From positions 682,001-746,000 of the forward strand of contig NZ_CANLMP010000001.1 of NCBI RefSeq assembly GCF_947492405.1: 64,000 bases of DNA, given 5' to 3'. The notes under the pieces were generated by a model. It did no database searches and was not told the DNA's origin. It worked only from the letters and a program-made list of their open reading frames with translations. Positions 61,968 through 64,000 of this stretch are shown here, piece by piece. The position numbers were made by a program, and so were the translations under genes. This DNA is from an uncultured Aquimarina sp. Lineage in GTDB: Bacteria > Bacteroidota > Bacteroidia > Flavobacteriales > Flavobacteriaceae. Position 1 is the first letter of the stretch, and each line of letters starts with the position of its first letter.

Positions 61968-62120
61968 ATGATTAAGTTATCTATGAGTTTTGGATATACA
62001 ATAATAAAAGTAGCAATTGATACTAATGAAGTTTCAGGAAGTGTTATAGGGTTAATTGGAGTTAAAACAAGGTTTAGAACAATGATGGATTTTATTAATT
62101 ATTCCAAATTTTATGAATAA
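61968..62120 (+). CDS. 50-residue ORF filling the gap between dehydratase and ketoacyl synthase
   Basis: An open frame from ATG 61968 to TAA 62120 starts one base after the dehydratase stop and overlaps the ketoacyl synthase start by eight bases. It encodes MIKLSMSFGYTIIKVAID, a Gly/Ile-rich middle and an aromatic C-terminus (DFINYSKFYE). It has no recognised domain. Without it the operon would have an unusual 146-base hole. Its exact fit suggests a real small protein or a vestige of a larger one; chance is possible. Confidence 0.5.
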   Translation: MIKLSMSFGYTIIKVAIDTNEVSGSVIGLIGVKTRFRTMMDFINYSKFYE

Positions 62121-63390
62121 AAGGAGGGTTGTTATAACAGGTTTAGGTGTGGTTTCTCCTAATGGAACGAACGTTTCAGAATTTAGTAATGCTATTAAAA
62201 CTGGTATTTCTGGTATTCAATATATAAATGAATTAAATCAACTTAAATTTTCTTGTCAAATAGCTGGTAAACCATTCTATAAGGATGATTACTTAAATAA
62301 TTACTTTAACACCATTCAATTAAAAGGATTGAATGCTTCAGGTTTAGAATATGGTGTCATTGCCGGATTAGATGCGTGGAAAGATGCTGGATTGATAATC
62401 TCTGATAAAACTGAAAATCCACTTTGGGACGTAGGGATTATATTTGGAACTGGAGTATTAGGAGTTGATAAATTTAGAGAAGCAATTTATAAAGTCGATG
62501 CAGGAAAAGTAAGAAGGTTAGGGAGTACCTCTGTAATACAAACCATGGCAAGCGGTATTAGTGCATTTTTGGGTGGAATGCTAGGATGTGGAAATATAAC
62601 TACAACTAATTCATCCGCTTGCAGTACTGGTACTGAAGCTATCTTAATGGCATATGATCGTATAGTATCCGGAAAAGCAGAAATTATACTCGCCGGCAGC
62701 ACTAGTGATAGTGGGCCTTATGTTTGGGGAGGTTTTGATGCAATGAGAATTCTTCCGCATAAGTATAATGATAATCCTACGGAAGCTTCAAGGCCAATGA
62801 GCGCAACTGCTAGTGGTTTTGTACCAGGAAGTGGAGCAGGAGCACTCGTTATAGAAAGTTTAGAAAATGCAAAGAAACGTGGAGCTACCATATATGCAGA
62901 AATACTAGGAGGACATGTAAATAGTGGTGGTCAGAGAAACGGAGGCAGCATGACTGCTCCCAACAGTATGGCTGTAAAAGAATGTATTAAGCGAGCAGTT
63001 ATAAATTCTGGAATTGATGCAAAAGATATCGATACAATTAATGGTCATTTAACTGCCACTACGAAAGATGCCACGGAAATCGAGAATTGGTGTGATGCAT
63101 TAGATAGAAAAGGAAAAGATTTTCCGTATATAAATTCATTAAAAAGCCTCGTAGGTCATTGTCTTGCAGCATCAGGCAGTATAGAAAGTGTTGCCACAGT
63201 ACTTCAGTTAAAAGAAGATTTCGTTTTTGGCAATATAAACTGTGAGGATTTGCATCCAGAAATAGCTGCTATGGTAGACAGAGAAAGGATTCCTAGTAAA
63301 ACAATATCTAAACCTCTTCAAATTGCAGCAAAAGCGAGTTTTGGGTTTGGAGATGTAAATGCTTGTATTATCTTTAAAAAATATTCATAA
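62113..63390 (+). CDS. Beta-ketoacyl-ACP synthase (KAS I/II family)
   Basis: 425 residues. The catalytic triad is complete: Cys170 in NSSACSTGTEAI, His312 in NGHLTATTKDATEI and His349 in KSLVGHCLAASGS. RRVVITGLGVVSPNG opens the protein as in FabF. The HGT motif is altered to GHLTAT, a sign of a specialised rather than house-keeping enzyme. It elongates acyl-ACP with malonyl-ACP. It is followed ten bases later by an ACP gene, which is its likely partner. It could build the starter or the chain for the type III PKS. Confidence 0.92.
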   Translation: MNKRRVVITGLGVVSPNGTNVSEFSNAIKTGISGIQYINELNQLKFSCQIAGKPFYKDDYLNNYFNTIQLKGLNASGLEYGVIAGLDAWKDAGLIISDKTENPLWDVGIIFGTGVLGVDKFREAIYKVDAGKVRRLGSTSVIQTMASGISAFLGGMLGCGNITTTNSSACSTGTEAILMAYDRIVSGKAEIILAGSTSDSGPYVWGGFDAMRILPHKYNDNPTEASRPMSATASGFVPGSGAGALVIESLENAKKRGATIYAEILGGHVNSGGQRNGGSMTAPNSMAVKECIKRAVINSGIDAKDIDTINGHLTATTKDATEIENWCDALDRKGKDFPYINSLKSLVGHCLAASGSIESVATVLQLKEDFVFGNINCEDLHPEIAAMVDRERIPSKTISKPLQIAAKASFGFGDVNACIIFKKYS

Positions 63391-63400
63391 TCAAAATTTC

Positions 63401-63655
63401 ATGACAAAAGAAGAATTACTATCTAAATTAAAAACTATTATAGAACCTTATGTCCAGAATCAAGAGGGATTAGAAAATATGTCTGAAGACACCAACTTTA
63501 TAGACGATTTAGAGATTAACTCCGCTAATTTGGTGGATGTAATTCTGGATGTTGAAGATGAATTTGATATCGAGATAGATAATGACGGAATGGATAAGAT
63601 GCTTACCGTAAAGGCCTCCATAGAGGTAATTCAAAATAAATTAGCAGCTAAATGA
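63401..63655 (+). CDS. Acyl carrier protein
   Basis: 84 residues from the ATG at 63401. The phosphopantetheine attachment site is Ser41 in DDLEINSANLVDVI; the usual DSL is replaced by INSANL, a form seen in specialised carrier proteins. VILDVEDEFDIEID follows with typical acidic helices. It should carry the growing acyl chain between the ketoacyl synthase and dehydratase. The TGA stop overlaps the ATG of the phosphopantetheinyl transferase gene, so both are translated together. Confidence 0.9.
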   Translation: MTKEELLSKLKTIIEPYVQNQEGLENMSEDTNFIDDLEINSANLVDVILDVEDEFDIEIDNDGMDKMLTVKASIEVIQNKLAAK

Positions 63656-64000
63656 TTGGTAACGATATTGTAGACCTTAAACTTGCTTCTGTACAAAGTA
63701 ATTGGCGGAGAAAAGGATGGCTACAAAAAATCTTTAATGAATCAGAACAAGATAAGATCTGGGATGCAGAAGATTCTAATCATATGGTATGGAAACTGTG
63801 GAGTATGAAGGAAGCGGCGTACAAAGCACACCAACGGCTTTTTTCGCTGTCACCTAAATACAATCCGTATGATTTTATTTGTGCGGATGAAGATGTCACA
63901 GTGCAAGATTATAATTATCGTACTGTCTCAAAACAAACAGAAAAGTATATCTACACAATTGCATTCACAGATCAAACGAATTTCATTTCAAAGGTATTTG
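63652..64000 (+). CDS. 4'-phosphopantetheinyl transferase (3' end outside the window)
   Basis: The gene starts at ATG 63652, overlapping the ACP stop, and runs off the right edge after 116 codons. Motifs of the superfamily are IGNDIVDLK at the N-terminus (metal-binding Asp) and KLWSMKEAAYKAH (Glu and Lys of the WxxKEAxxK motif). It transfers the phosphopantetheine arm from CoA to Ser41 of the adjacent ACP, activating it. A dedicated transferase supports the view that the ACP belongs to a specialised pathway. Confidence 0.9.
   Translation, partial: MIGNDIVDLKLASVQSNWRRKGWLQKIFNESEQDKIWDAEDSNHMVWKLWSMKEAAYKAHQRLFSLSPKYNPYDFICADEDVTVQDYNYRTVSKQTEKYIYTIAFTDQTNFISKVF

Overview
The window comes from a marine or environmental Bacteroidetes genome, most likely Flavobacteriaceae (an Aquimarina-like genus is possible but not proven). 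Reasons: strongly AT-rich DNA; many lipoproteins with short Bacteroidetes lipoboxes; a type 9 secretion sorting domain; a TPR-AraC sensor-regulator; candidate -7 boxes of the form TAnnTTTG; several TTG starts; and many genes of flavobacterial type. No rRNA, tRNA, CRISPR array, insertion sequence or phage gene was seen.

Layout. 1-2.5 kb: the end of a von Willebrand A-domain protein and a secreted M24 peptidase. 2.5-10 kb: a minus-strand accessory stretch with a Cys-rich peptide carrying a double-glycine leader, a broken paralogue of it, three unrelated lipoproteins, a decayed lipoprotein gene, a T9SS cargo protein and a TPR-AraC regulator. 10-29 kb: mostly housekeeping and transport genes (acyl-CoA carboxylase beta subunit, lipoprotein nuclease, EttA, HAD hydrolase, CAT-like acetyltransferase, pseudouridine synthase, a zincin-like protein without a signal peptide, a cold-shock-domain protein with a structured leader, MBL hydrolase, TauE/SafE, SulP and EamA transporters, an aldonolactone-oxidase-like flavoprotein). 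29.3-31.1 kb: a hipBA toxin-antitoxin pair preceded by four near-identical palindromic operators. 31-34.3 kb: small or uncharacterised genes.

34.7-36.3 kb: a two-gene ribosomal-peptide locus. It has a 71-residue precursor with a Gly-Gly leader and a radical SAM/SPASM maturase of the FxsB/GrrM cyclophane-forming type, with a strong RNA hairpin between them. 36.6-41.5 kb: pirin, an antiporter, and a WYL regulator with a probable target operon.

41.7-52.8 kb: a complete glycogen/alpha-glucan module. GlgA and GlgC form the ADP-glucose route. GlgE, maltokinase and GlgB form the maltose-1-phosphate route. A GH31 alpha-glucosidase follows. Trehalose synthase is absent from the window. 52.9-58 kb: an M48 peptidase lipoprotein, a UMF1-type MFS transporter, and a tandemly duplicated lipocalin/OmpA lipoprotein pair.

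58.1-64 kb (cut by the right edge): a tight operon with a FAD oxidoreductase, a methyltransferase, a type III polyketide synthase, a lipoprotein, a FabZ-like dehydratase, an overlooked 50-codon ORF, a ketoacyl synthase, an ACP and a phosphopantetheinyl transferase. It reads as a dedicated acyl-ACP supply line feeding a type III PKS whose product is oxidised and methylated. The strongest candidates for undescribed biology are the radical-SAM peptide locus, the Cys-rich Gly-Gly peptide pair, and this type III PKS cluster with its small ORF.
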